Below are positions 19,597-29,931 of a stretch of DNA of 64,000 nucleotides, in pieces (the first letter of the stretch is position 1; each line of letters begins with the position of its first letter). A program made the translations under genes and the position numbers. The notes under the pieces were generated by a model. The model did no database searches and was not told where the DNA came from. It saw only the letters and a program-made list of their open reading frames with translations. Source of the stretch: Neoechinorhynchus agilis (taxonomy: Eukaryota > Acanthocephala); NCBI GenBank assembly GCA_051530055.1, contig CM121341.1, positions 558,001 through 622,000 of the forward strand, given 5' to 3'.

Positions 19597-22500
19597 ATTG
19601 GTGACCCCGACGCAATGATGCAACAACGGCAACCTTTTGATGGCAATATCGTTACGGACGCACACTGGAGCGGAAGTACTTCCTCGGTTATTTTCATGAA
19701 CCAGGCTTTGGCAAACCTCGCCCAGATCAACTCGGTCTCGGTGAGACTTCCGATTTTCACTCGGAAGGACGTTTGTATGTGGTTTTCGCAGGTGGAAGCA
19801 ACATTCAACCTGCGCCACATTACCCAGGATCAAACGAAGTATGACTTCGTTTTTACAAGTTTGGACGCCGGGACTATGTCGGCTAAGGAGTTTCGTCGCC
19901 AACCTGTCACCGCCCGGCGATCGGTACAACGCGCTGAAAAGTCGCTTGAAACAGATCTTTAGCATTCCCGAATTTGGCGGATGCAGGAGATAGTGGAGAT
20001 AACAATCAAGGAGGACACCCCCTCGCGCCTACTGGAACGCATGTTGGCGTTGTACGCTCCGAACTCGTACCCGGCAGCTGGTCCCTTGTTTCGGTACCAC
20101 TTCATCAACAAGCTGCCGACGAATGTCCGTGAACTGGTCGCCTCCATGGATACTCTCGATCTGACCGCACTGGCCGAAGTCGCTGACAAATTTTTCTTCC
20201 AAATAACAGACGACTCCACAGTCTGCGCGATCGATCAAGCAAGCCCGATAGTGGACGTGGTTCGACGACATGACAAAAGCAAGGTATCTACGAGGATAAT
20301 ACCGGGCATCTGTCGTTTCCATGCCAAGTAGGGCAACCGCGCCAGGAACTGCATCCCATCCTGCATCTTCAACGGTAAAGTGGCCTCAACGGGGCAGGGA
20401 AACGCCTCTGCCGGCCGCCAATAATCGTCCAAACGACCGGCACCAGCAACATGGGCGACCTCTTGTTCGTTTTCGGTGTAAACTCCCGTCGGAGTTTCCT
20501 CGTCGACACAACGGCACAAGTTAGCATCGTCCCACCGTCCAGGGACGAACGAGCCCACCCCAGCAAAAAGCGCCTCATCGCCGCAAACCACAGCACCATC
20601 AAGACCTACGGCACCAAAAGACTCGCTCAACCTCGCAGGCCGGGCCCGATACTCGTGGAACTTCATAATAGCCGACGTCAGACACCCCATCCTTGGTTCC
20701 GATTTCCTCCGAAACGTCGGGCTATTGATCGATTTGCAGGCCAAGAGACTTGTCGCCACTTCACGAACCACCGTCATTCCCTTGGAGGCACCGAGGTAAA
20801 CTCAACTGGTCAGCGTCCTGACCAGGCCCAGCAACAACTTCGAGGCCTTGTTCTTTAAATACCCGTCTGTCCTTACACCAAGATTAGACTAGGCTGCGCG
20901 GCACCAGGTACAACATCACAAAGTGACGCGCGGCCCACCTCGACACCCACGGGCACGGCGCCTTGCTCCAGCTATCCTCCGGACGGTTAAAGAAGAGTAT
21001 AGGAAGCTCGAACAGATGGGGATCATCCGCAAGTCAAGCAGTCCGTGGTCGAGCCCCCTTCACACAGTCGACAAAGCCGACGGAACCAAGCGGCCCTGCG
21101 GAGACTACAGACAAGTAAACGATGCGACGGAGCCAGACAGGTACCCCCTGCCGCACATCCACGATTTTGTCGGTAACCTGCACGGATGTTCGGTTTTCGC
21201 GAAGATCGACTTGGTCAAGGGCTACCACCAGATCCCAGTCGCCTCGGAAGACATCCCAAAGACGGCGATCATCACACCATTCGGCCTTTGGGAGTATTCT
21301 CGGATGCCGTTCGGTCTACGCAACAGCGCCCAGACCTTCCAAAGGTTTATGGACTCCGTCCTAGGCGACCTACCGTACATTTTCGTCTACATCCTCGTCG
21401 CTTCCCGCAACAGGGCGGGACACCTCAGACATCTGGAGGTACTCCTCAAACGACTACAGGAGTTCGGCCTCGTCATCAACGCGGAGAAATGCAGGTTCGG
21501 TCTCAGCTCCGTCGATTTCCTTGGCCACACGGTTTCGAGCGCCGGCATCGCTCCCCTACCCGACAATGTGAAGAGCATCCGCGAGATTCCTAAGCCCTCA
21601 ACGATGATCGAGCTACAGCCGTTCCTGGGGATGGTCAACTACTACCATCGTTTCCTCCCCCGAGCCGCCAAGATCATGGTCCCTCTTCACCGAGTTCTGG
21701 ACGTCCACCCCAAGGCCAAGAACAACATTGTCCAGTGGGACCCAGAATCGTCGCAGGCCTTCCAAGACACCAAGGAGCTACTGGCACGTGCGGCCCTCCT
21801 TGCTCACCCCAACACAGAAGCAGCGCTCGCCATTATCACTGATGCCTCGGACCTGGCAGTCGGCGCAGCCCTCCAGCAACGGAAACAAGGCGGTATCTGG
21901 CAGCCCCTCTCCTTCTTCAGCAGGAAGCTGCGCGATGCTGAGACAAGGTACAGCTATCTACGATAAAGAGCTTTTGGTTATTTTCCTCGCGGTCAAACAC
22001 TTTCTCCCCCAAGTCGAGGGACGCGAGTTCACGATCTTCACCGACCTCAGCCCGTCAACAGCGGCACCTTGCATTTATTGCAGAATACACCTCTGACATA
22101 CGCCACGTAGCCGGTCAGAACAACGTAGTCGCAGACTCTCTCTCCCGCCCCCCAGTGGTGTTCGGCGTCTCCCTGAATATCGACTACGAACGGTTGGCCG
22201 CGGACCAGGAGGCCGACGACGGGTACATTACCTGCCAGTCAGCCTGTACGATGCTCCGCTGGGAAAAGATCGAACTGTCAACTGGAGGACCGGGACTGCT
22301 CTGCGACGTCTCCACGGACCAGCCCAGGCCGTGGCTTCCACTTGCCCTGGCGCAGCCGGGTCTTCCACCTCATCCACGACACTGCGCACCCCGGGGCCAA
22401 CGGAACAATCAAGCTCATCTCTAAGCGGTTCGTATGGCACGGCATGGCAAAGGACCTCCGCCAATGGTCGAGGGTTTGCGTCTCCTGCCAGCGGTCCAAA

Positions 22501-23504
22501 GTCCACAGACATGTAAAGAGCGACCTCTCTGCATTCCAGCTACCGGCTACCCGCTTCGCCCAGGTTCACGTAGACTTGGTTGGACCCCTCCCATCCTCCA
22601 ACGGATTTCAATACATACTAACCATGGTCGACCGACACACACGCGGTGGTCCGAAGCCGTTCCGGTGAGCGACATCACTGCAGAGACCTGCGCAAAGGCG
22701 TTCCTGGGCGCCTGGGTCGCTAGGTTCGGCGCACCGAGTCATATTACCTCCGACAGAGGAAACCAGTTCACCTCTGGTATCTGGACGCACCTCGGCGAGG
22801 CCCTCGGAGTAGACGTCCACCGTACGACCGCCTACCGCCCGCAAGCCAATGGCATGGTGGAGCGTTTCCACCGGCAGCTCAAATCCTCCCTCACGGCCCG
22901 CCTATCATCATCGGCGTGGGCCAGAGACCTGCTTTGGGTCCTCTTGAAGCTACATACCTTGCCCAAGGAAGATCTGGGTTGTTCCCCGGCAGAAGTAGTC
23001 TACGGATCCACACTGCGACTGCCTGGAGAGTTCGTTCAGGACGCTGCATCGGAGATACCCAGCCTTCGTTTAGCCCAACTCAGAGACAAGCTAATGGATT
23101 TAATGCCCACGCCTCCCAGGTGGACCACGAAGCCTAATAGCAATAACCCGACCAGAGTGCCAGCTCCCCTTGATAACGCAAAATTTGTGTTTGTCAGGGT
23201 CGACGCGATCAAGCCCCCACTCTCCTGTCAGTACGATGGCCCGTACAAGGTCCTGCAGACCGGCACCAAGACGTTCAAGGTCCAGATCAATGGGAGAGAA
23301 GATCACGTCTCGGTGGACCGATTAAAGAGAGCTCACGTGAGCACGCAAACAAATGACCGCATCCCTGAAAAACAAATCACTGATCCGGTGCTGCCCCCGG
23401 TACCGCCTCTCAAGCAACAGACGACTCACTGCGGTCGTCAAGTCAAAAGACCGGCACGTCTCCAGGACGGAACGGATTAGTGCGGCGACACTGGAGGGGA
23501 GGTA

Positions 23505-23641
23505 TGTTGCGGCGACTTCCTTCACGTGAATGACGGGCAACCGGAAGAAGTTTCCTTTCGCCGAATGAAGGAAGGAAAACACGCATTTGACCAATGTAGT
23601 AAATAATAAAATAGTTCGTTCGTACCACGTGACGCCGCAAA
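23505..23641 (+). repeat. 3' LTR of the CsRn1-like element
   Basis: Begins TGTTGCGGCGAC after the purine tract GGAGGGGAGG. About 94% identical to the 5' repeat. Satellite sequence resumes immediately after. Confidence 0.85.
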
Positions 23642-23645
23642 AGTG

Positions 23646-26226
23646 ATTCACTATAATTTTGGACGCGCTATTGGAAAACATTATCAATCAAATTAAAACA
23701 CGAGATTTGAAAACGCTTTCGGGTACTCACTCTTAGTGCTTCACTTTAATCTAGACGCGCTTTTGGAAAAAATTATCTATGTAATAAAAACAAGAGATAT
23801 GAAAACGCATTCGTGTACTCACTCTTAGCGCTTCACTTTAATTTAGGTGCGTTTTTTGAAAACATTGTCAATCAAATAAAAACAAGAGATTCTAAAACGC
23901 ATTCGTATACTCACTCCTAGTACTTCACTTTAATTTGTACGCGCTTTTGGAAAACATTACCAATCAAAAAAATAAGGGATTTGAAATTGCATTCGTGTAC
24001 TTACTCTTAGTGCTTCAATTTAATTTAGACGCGCTTTTGGAAAACATTGTCAATCCAATAAAAGCAAGAGATTTTGAAACGCATTCGCGTAACCACTCTT
24101 CGTGCTACACTTTAATTTAGACGCGCTTTTGGAAAACATTATCAATCAAAAAAACAATTGGTTTGAAAACGCATTTGTGTAGTATCCCCAAGTTCTTCAC
24201 TTTAATTTTGACGCGCTTTTGGAAAACATTATCAATCAAAAAACCAGGGATTTGAAAACGCATTCGTGTGCTTACTCTTAGTGCTTTGCTTTAATTTAGA
24301 CGCGCTTTTAGAAAACACTATCAATCAAATAAGAACAAGAGATTTGAAAACGCATTCGTGTACTCACTCTTAGATCCTCACTTCAATTTCGACGCGCTTT
24401 TGGAAAACATTATCAATCAAATTAAAACGAGCGATTTGAAAACGCATTCGTGAACTCACTCTAAGTGCTTAATTTTAATTTTTACGCGCTTTTGGAAGAC
24501 ATTATCAATCAAATAAAAACGAGCGATTTGAAAACGCATTCGTGTTCTAACTCTTAGTGCTTCACTTTAATTTAGACGCGCTTTTTGGATACATTATCAA
24601 TGAAGTAAAAAAAAGAGATTTGAAAACGCATTCGTATACTCACTAATAGTTCCTCATTATAATTTCAGACACGCTTTTGGAAAACATTATCAATTAAATA
24701 AAAACAAGAGATTTTCAAACGCATTCGTGTACTCATTAAAAAAATTTCTCTTTAATTTTGACGCGCTTTTGGAAAACATTATGAGTCAAATAAAAACAAT
24801 AGATTTGAATTCGCTTTCGTGTACTCACTTTTAGTTCTTATCTTTAATTTAGACGCGCTTCTGGAATACATTATAAATCAAAAAACCAGCGATTTGAAAA
24901 CGCATTCGTGTAATCACTCCTAACGTTTCACTTTTATTTGGATGCGCTTTATGAAAACATTATCAATTAAATTAAAACAAGAGATTTGAAAATGCATTCG
25001 AGTACTCAGTCTTAGTGCTTCACTTTAATTTAGACGCGCTTTTTGAAAACATTGTCAATCAAATAAAAACAAGAGATTTGAAAACGCATTCGTGTACTCA
25101 CTCTTTATTCTTCACTTTAATTTAGACGCGCTTTCTGAAAACATTGTCAATCAAATAAAAACAAGAGATTTGAAAACGCATTCGTGCACTCACTTCTGGC
25201 GTTTCACTTTTATTCAGACGCGCTTTTGGAAAACATTATGAATCAAATATAAACAAGAGATTTTAAAACGCATTCGTGTACTCACTCTTAGTGCTTCACT
25301 TTAATTTAGATGCGCTTTCGGAATACATTATCAATCAAGTAAAAACAAGAGATTTGAAAACGCATTCGTATACTCACTCCTAGTTCTTCACCATAATTTA
25401 GACACGCTTTTGGAAAACATTATCAATCTTATAAAAACAGCAGATTTGAAAACGCATTCGTGTACTCATTAAAAGTTCTTCACTTTAATTTTGACGCGCT
25501 TTTTGAAAACATTGTCAATGAAAAAAAATCAAGAGATTTTAAAACGCATTCGTGTACTAACTCCTATTGCTTCACTATTATTTAGACGCGCTTTTGGAAA
25601 ACATTATCAATTAAGTTAAAACGAGAGATTTGAAAAGGTGTCCGTGAACTAACTCCAAGTGCATCACTTTAATTTTTACGCGCTTTTGGAAAAATTTATC
25701 AATCAAATAAAAACAAAAGATTTGAAAACGCTTTCGTGTCCTCACTCTTAGTTCTTCACTATAAATTATACGCGCTTTTGGAAAACATTGCCAATAAAAT
25801 AACGATTGTTTGAAAACGCATTCGTGTACTAAATCCTAGTGCTTCACTTTAATTTTTCGCGCTTTTGGAAAACATTATCAATAAAATAAAAACGAGGGAT
25901 TTAAAAACGCGTTTATGTACTAACTCATAGTACTTCACTTTAATTTAAACGCGCTTTTGGAGGACATTATCAATCAAATAAAAAAAATTTGAAAACATAT
26001 TCGTGCACTCACTCCTAGTGCTTCACTTTAATTTCTACGCGATTTTGGAAAAATTATCAGCCAAATAAAAACAAGAGATTTTAAAACCCATTCGTGTACT
26101 CACTCCTAATTGTTCACTATAATTTCGGCGCGCTTTTGGAAAACATTTTAAGTCAAATAAAAACAATGGATTTGAAAACGCTTTCGTGTACTAACTATTA
26201 GTGCTTCACTTTAATTTAGACGCGCT
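23646..26226 (+). repeat. 92-bp satellite array, block 2
   Basis: About 28 monomers in the same orientation as block 1, continuing it across the CsRn1-like insertion. It ends inside a GACGCG box at LINE copy 2. Confidence 0.95.
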
Positions 26227-26470
26227 AACGAACTTTCATTGCGAAAAAGCTACATAACTTTATTATCTCTCACTACTTTAACAGAGAGTTGAAAAAACTT
26301 GCAAACACATCGATCGTAATCGGGCTTAGACCTTCCTTACAAGCAATTATTCAACCCAAAACAATCCATAGGACACACTCAAACTCACTGACGCTCGTAC
26401 TGGACAGTCTTTTTGCGAACCTACTTCTTCCGGCATCGATGCTACGTCCGCCTCCAAGGTTTCCGCAGGT

Positions 26471-27448
26471 TTGTGTAAGATCTGCTCAAAAGTAGTCAGA
26501 GTCACGAAATTAGGTCTCCTCCATGTTCACGGTCCCCGTTCTTCACGCTGCGAAGGGTCGGGAATGTCCCCTGAAGATATCAGCTCTTCCCCCCCAAATC
26601 GTGAACTTGACTTTAATTCACAAAATCTTCCCTTAATTGTGAAACTTTTTCGTGTCCTTCCCAATCACGTCCTCAAACGAATTCCTAAAGGCGCCCGGTA
26701 TCAAGTAGGTTCCGCATTTGCGGACCTTTTAAATGGATGTGTCTGTAATAATAGCGCAATATCCTGGATGCGTTTGTTCGCCTTCCCTCGACTCGTATTA
26801 TTCGCCGGTGAGTCCTCAGAGGAATCCTTGACATCAATTGTCAAGTCCAGGGTCGCCAACTTCCCTGATAATTTCCTCGCTGTGCTCAAATCTGCCGAGG
26901 ATCCAACATCCTTTTCGACGAAATCTGAAGGTCCTCGTCGTTTTTCATCTAGACGTTTAGGAGAACGCGTATCGGCCAAGCTGTCCGACGGCGACATCCG
27001 TGGAGCCGTGCGCCTTTTCACATCAACGGATACTTTTGCGGGGGACACAATTACCACTTTGAACGCTTTGCGGGAAAAACACCCACCTTCAGCCGTACCA
27101 CCACCTCATAGCTCACATTCCCCTTCACCGATAGATCTCAAACCGATAGATGTGGTCGAAATGAAAAGGGCCCTCTCGTCATTCGCCGGCGGTTCAAGTC
27201 ACGGTCTAGACGGTCTCAGACCCCAACATCTAAAGAACTTAATCTCGGGGGGAGCGCATTGCGCTGCGGAAAAAGTCGCCAAGGCTTTGACCACTATAGT
27301 GAACCTCATCGCTCGAGGCGACACGAATGCAACTGGAATACATTTCATATTTTCGGCTTCCCTGTGTGCCCTTAATAAGAAGGACGGTGGGATTCGTCCC
27401 ATAGCAATCGGAACTACCCTTCGCCGTCTCACCGGAAAGATTCTGTAA
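26471..27448 (+). CDS. LINE polyprotein, N-terminal part: C2HC finger and start of RT
   Basis: Starts in an open frame continuous with upstream sequence; no clear ATG, so the true start lies further 5'. Seen: finger CKICSKV...LGLLHVH...C at the very beginning, a spacer (WMRLFAFPRLVLFAG) also seen in copy 1, then the RT N-terminal segment with GLDGLRPQHLKN and GGIRPIAIG. It ends at TAA where copy 1 has a cysteine codon (ILCKR), so this is a nonsense change, not a family boundary. The downstream frame is in phase. Confidence 0.75.
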   Translation: MCKICSKVVRVTKLGLLHVHGPRSSRCEGSGMSPEDISSSPPNRELDFNSQNLPLIVKLFRVLPNHVLKRIPKGARYQVGSAFADLLNGCVCNNSAISWMRLFAFPRLVLFAGESSEESLTSIVKSRVANFPDNFLAVLKSAEDPTSFSTKSEGPRRFSSRRLGERVSAKLSDGDIRGAVRLFTSTDTFAGDTITTLNALREKHPPSAVPPPHSSHSPSPIDLKPIDVVEMKRALSSFAGGSSHGLDGLRPQHLKNLISGGAHCAAEKVAKALTTIVNLIARGDTNATGIHFIFSASLCALNKKDGGIRPIAIGTTLRRLTGKIL

Positions 27449-29353
27449 AAAAGGGTCGCGGAAAAAGCAGGCCAGATCCTTAGGCCCGTCCAGCTCGGAT
27501 GTTGCTCTCCTTGTGGAGCAGAGGCTATAGTCCACGCGCTGCGTTCTTTTATTAATTCTGGTAGGGGCGTTCAGGTAATCCTGAAGTGCGATTTCGCAAA
27601 TGCCTTCAACACTATCGATCGAGGCATCTTAATCTCAACAGTCGGAAACACTATTCCAGAGCTTCTCCCCTACTTTCAGTCAGCATATTGCTCTCACACC
27701 CCGCTCTTATGTAATAATGAACTAATCTGGTCTCAATCGGTTGTGCAGCAAGGGGACCCTCTGGGGCCTTTAGGTTTTGCTCTGACGACAAACAATCTGG
27801 CGCAATCTCTTCGATCACCATTCAACGCCTTGTATCTGGATGACGCTACTCTAGGAGGTTCCCCGTCTGAAGTCCTACAAGATTTAACGGTTCTTTTAGA
27901 AGAATGTAAAAAAATTGGCCTCAAACTGAACCCAAGCAAGTGCGAAATTTTGGTTTTGAATTGTGGGGACGAGGAACGCGCACAAATTTTGAGAGAGTTT
28001 GAAGAGGCCGCACCCAATATCCGACTTATCACCAAGTCCAGCTTAGAACTGCTGGGAAGCTGCGTTCTCGAGGAGAATATGCAGGCCGAGATCAGGAAAA
28101 TCAGACCTTCCATTGATCTCATCTGTTCAAGGGCCTCTGAACTTTTCCCTCACGATGCTCTCTTCCTTTTAAAAAATTGCATCTTCATTCCACGCATCCT
28201 CCATAAACTGCGGTCAACCCCTTCCTTTCAATGTCAGCCCGAATTGAGAGAGATTGATGGTTCTTTAAGGGATGGTCTATGTAAGATCCTTAATATTAAG
28301 CTCCCCGACACTGGCTGGACCCAGGTATCTTTGCCCACAAGCTACGGAGGGATCGGTATTCGATCCAGCTCAGCCATTGCGCTTCCAGCCTTTCTATCGT
28401 CTCTTAGTAGGTCCAAGCGCCTTTCCAGATTGATTTTGAGACATAATTTTGAGGGGGACATCAGCCTGGATCCCGCTCTTCATCTTTGGATGTCTCTGTC
28501 TAACCTCGACAAGATTCCAGACCTCCCGGAAAAACAGAAATCGTGGGACATTCCGTTAGTGGAGCGTGTTCACACCTCACTTTTTAACTCGCTCTCCGAC
28601 GTGGATAGAACGCGATTAACTGCAGTTTCCTGCAAAGAGTCCGGTGCCTGGTTGAAAGCTGTACCATCAGCAAATCTCGGTTCGAGATTAGACGGCGAGG
28701 CTCTCAGAATCGCAGTGTCTCTGAGGCTCGGGCTCCCGATTTGTATCCCTCACACCTGCCGATGCGGGACGGAAGTTGACCCCTCGGGCAGGCACGGATC
28801 AGCCTGTAAACGCTCAAGTGGCCGTTTTGCTAGACACGCCGAAATAAACGCATTGCTGAGCCGCGCTTTGAAAACGGCTAACTCTCCGAATATCCTCGAG
28901 CCTAGCAACATCTGCAGGATCGATGGGCGTAGGCCGGATGGAGTTACCGTTTTTCCTTGGAGCAGGGGGAGATGTCTCCTATGGGACACAACATGCGTCG
29001 ACTCCCTTGCAGCCAGCAATCTGCGAGATGCACCCTCCGGGGCTGGGGGAGCCGCATCAACAGCTGAGCTCCGTAAGGTTGCAAAATACGCAGATTTTAC
29101 GAATTCTCATCATTTTGTCCCCTTCGCAGTGGAAACCTTAAGAGCTTTCGGACGTGCGGCGAGGAGTTTTGTTTTCGAACTGGGGCATCGACTGATCAAC
29201 TCGACCAATGACAGGAGGGCTCGTTCGTTCCTAGTGCAGAACATATCCTTGGCTATCCAGCGAGGAAACGCAGCGAGCGTCTTGGGGACGGTGAAGTACG
29301 ATTGGAATAAAAAAACATTCTTAAGGAAAAAAAATTTTCTAAAATATTATTAA
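27449..29353 (+). CDS. LINE polyprotein, C-terminal part: RT core, zinc knuckle, endonuclease
   Basis: In phase with the preceding frame. Seen in order: LRPVQLGC, RT motif A (LKCDFANAFNTID), motif B QQGDPLGPLGF at about 27,746, catalytic YLDDAT at about 27,835, then a long connector. The knuckle CRCGTEVD...GRHGSAC...RH lies at about 28,757-28,850. The endonuclease core RRPDG...LLWDTTCVD lies at about 28,930-29,000, and the conserved HFVPFAVET and QNISLAIQRGNAASV follow. The last residues before 29,353 come from adjoining satellite sequence. First internal ATG-type start is at about 27,743. Confidence 0.8.
   Translation, partial: KRVAEKAGQILRPVQLGCCSPCGAEAIVHALRSFINSGRGVQVILKCDFANAFNTIDRGILISTVGNTIPELLPYFQSAYCSHTPLLCNNELIWSQSVVQQGDPLGPLGFALTTNNLAQSLRSPFNALYLDDATLGGSPSEVLQDLTVLLEECKKIGLKLNPSKCEILVLNCGDEERAQILREFEEAAPNIRLITKSSLELLGSCVLEENMQAEIRKIRPSIDLICSRASELFPHDALFLLKNCIFIPRILHKLRSTPSFQCQPELREIDGSLRDGLCKILNIKLPDTGWTQVSLPTSYGGIGIRSSSAIALPAFLSSLSRSKRLSRLILRHNFEGDISLDPALHLWMSLSNLDKIPDLPEKQKSWDIPLVERVHTSLFNSLSDVDRTRLTAVSCKESGAWLKAVPSANLGSRLDGEALRIAVSLRLGLPICIPHTCRCGTEVDPSGRHGSACKRSSGRFARHAEINALLSRALKTANSPNILEPSNICRIDGRRPDGVTVFPWSRGRCLLWDTTCVDSLAASNLRDAPSGAGGAASTAELRKVAKYADFTNSHHFVPFAVETLRAFGRAARSFVFELGHRLINSTNDRRARSFLVQNISLAIQRGNAASVLGTVKYDWNKKTFLRKKNFLKYY
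28919..29225 (+). repeat. LINE endonuclease segment duplicated at 29,514
   Basis: About 307 bp, from GATCGATGGGCGTAGG to GGGCTCGTTCG, repeated almost base for base at 29,514-29,825; one substitution noticed. Confidence 0.9.
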
Positions 29354-29513
29354 CCAAATAAAAACAAGAGCTTTGAAAACGCTTTCGTGTACTCACCCTT
29401 GGTTCTTCACTATAAATAGGACGTGCTCTTGGAAAACATTATTAATCAAATAAAGAAAAGATATTTGAAAACACATTTGTGTACTCACTCTTAGTGCTCC
29501 ACTTTAATTTTGA
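29341..29513 (+). repeat. 92-bp satellite, two monomers
   Basis: Two plus-strand monomers between LINE copy 2 and the LINE fragment. Their presence shows that the fragment is a separate insertion or rearrangement, not a direct tandem copy. Confidence 0.9.
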
Positions 29514-29825
29514 CGATCGATGGGCGTAGGCCGGATGGAGTTACCGTTTTTCCTTGGAGCAGGGGGAGATGTCTCCTATGGGACACAACATGCGTCGACT
29601 CCCTTGCAGCCAGCAATCTGCGAGATGCACCCTCCGGGGCTGGGGGAGCCGCATCAGCAGCTGAGCTCCGTAAGGTTGCAAAATACGCAGATTTTACGAA
29701 TTCTCATCATTTTGTCCCCTTCGCAGTGGAAACCTTAAGAGCTTTCGGACGTGCGGCGAGGAGTTTTGTTTTCGAACTGGGGCATCGACTGATCAACTCG
29801 ACCAATGACAGGAGGGCTCGTTCGT
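29514..29825 (+). mobile_element. LINE endonuclease fragment
   Basis: Near-exact copy of 28,919-29,225 covering the endonuclease core (RRPDG to the FELGHRLINSTND region). It begins abruptly inside a satellite monomer and ends exactly where the second gypsy element starts, so that element was probably inserted into a sister LINE copy before or during the rearrangement that brought both here. Confidence 0.85.
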
Positions 29826-29931
29826 AGCAAACGGAACCGCGAAAACGTTTCATGGTACAACGAACGACAACGGTTAGTAATCGATAATATAATAACATTT
29901 ATTATGTTGTCGAAACTAATCGATATCACAA
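29826..29931 (-). repeat. 3' LTR of the minus-strand gypsy element
   Basis: About 106 bp, from AGCAAACGGAACCGCG to GATATCACAA on the plus strand; about 92% identical to 33,687-33,792. Confidence 0.8.

Larger units (their letters stand above)
19460..23641 (+). mobile_element. Ty3/gypsy LTR element, CsRn1-like (fossil)
   Basis: About 4.18 kb inserted into the satellite. Its terminal repeats are about 135 bp and differ at about 8 positions (about 6%), so it is moderately old. A TGGTGACCCCGACG primer site, fitting tRNA-Trp as in CsRn1 relatives, follows the 5' repeat at about 19,599. Parts in order: gag (about 19.6-20.3 kb), protease region (about 20.4-20.8), reverse transcriptase (about 21.0-21.6, RPCGDYRQVN, MPFGLRNSAQTFQRF), RNase H (about 21.7-22.1), integrase (about 22.3-23.3, including a histidine/cysteine finger and the TSDRGNQFTS core), and a purine-rich tract before the 3' repeat. 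It is broken in several places (at least four). The satellite sequence AGTG(C/A) flanks both ends, as expected of a short target duplication. Confidence 0.88.
26227..29340 (+). mobile_element. LINE with restriction-like endonuclease, copy 2 (one internal stop)
   Basis: About 3.1 kb of non-satellite sequence sitting cleanly between satellite monomers. It has a Ser/Thr-rich N-terminus, a C2HC finger near 26,474, RT, knuckle and endonuclease, with a short A-rich 3' end and almost no 3' UTR: the frame runs on into satellite to a stop at 29,353. Apart from one in-frame TAA at 27,446-27,448 the frame is open from about 26,400 to the end, so it is a much younger insertion than copy 1. Same family as 10.86-13.87 kb. 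Confidence 0.85.
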
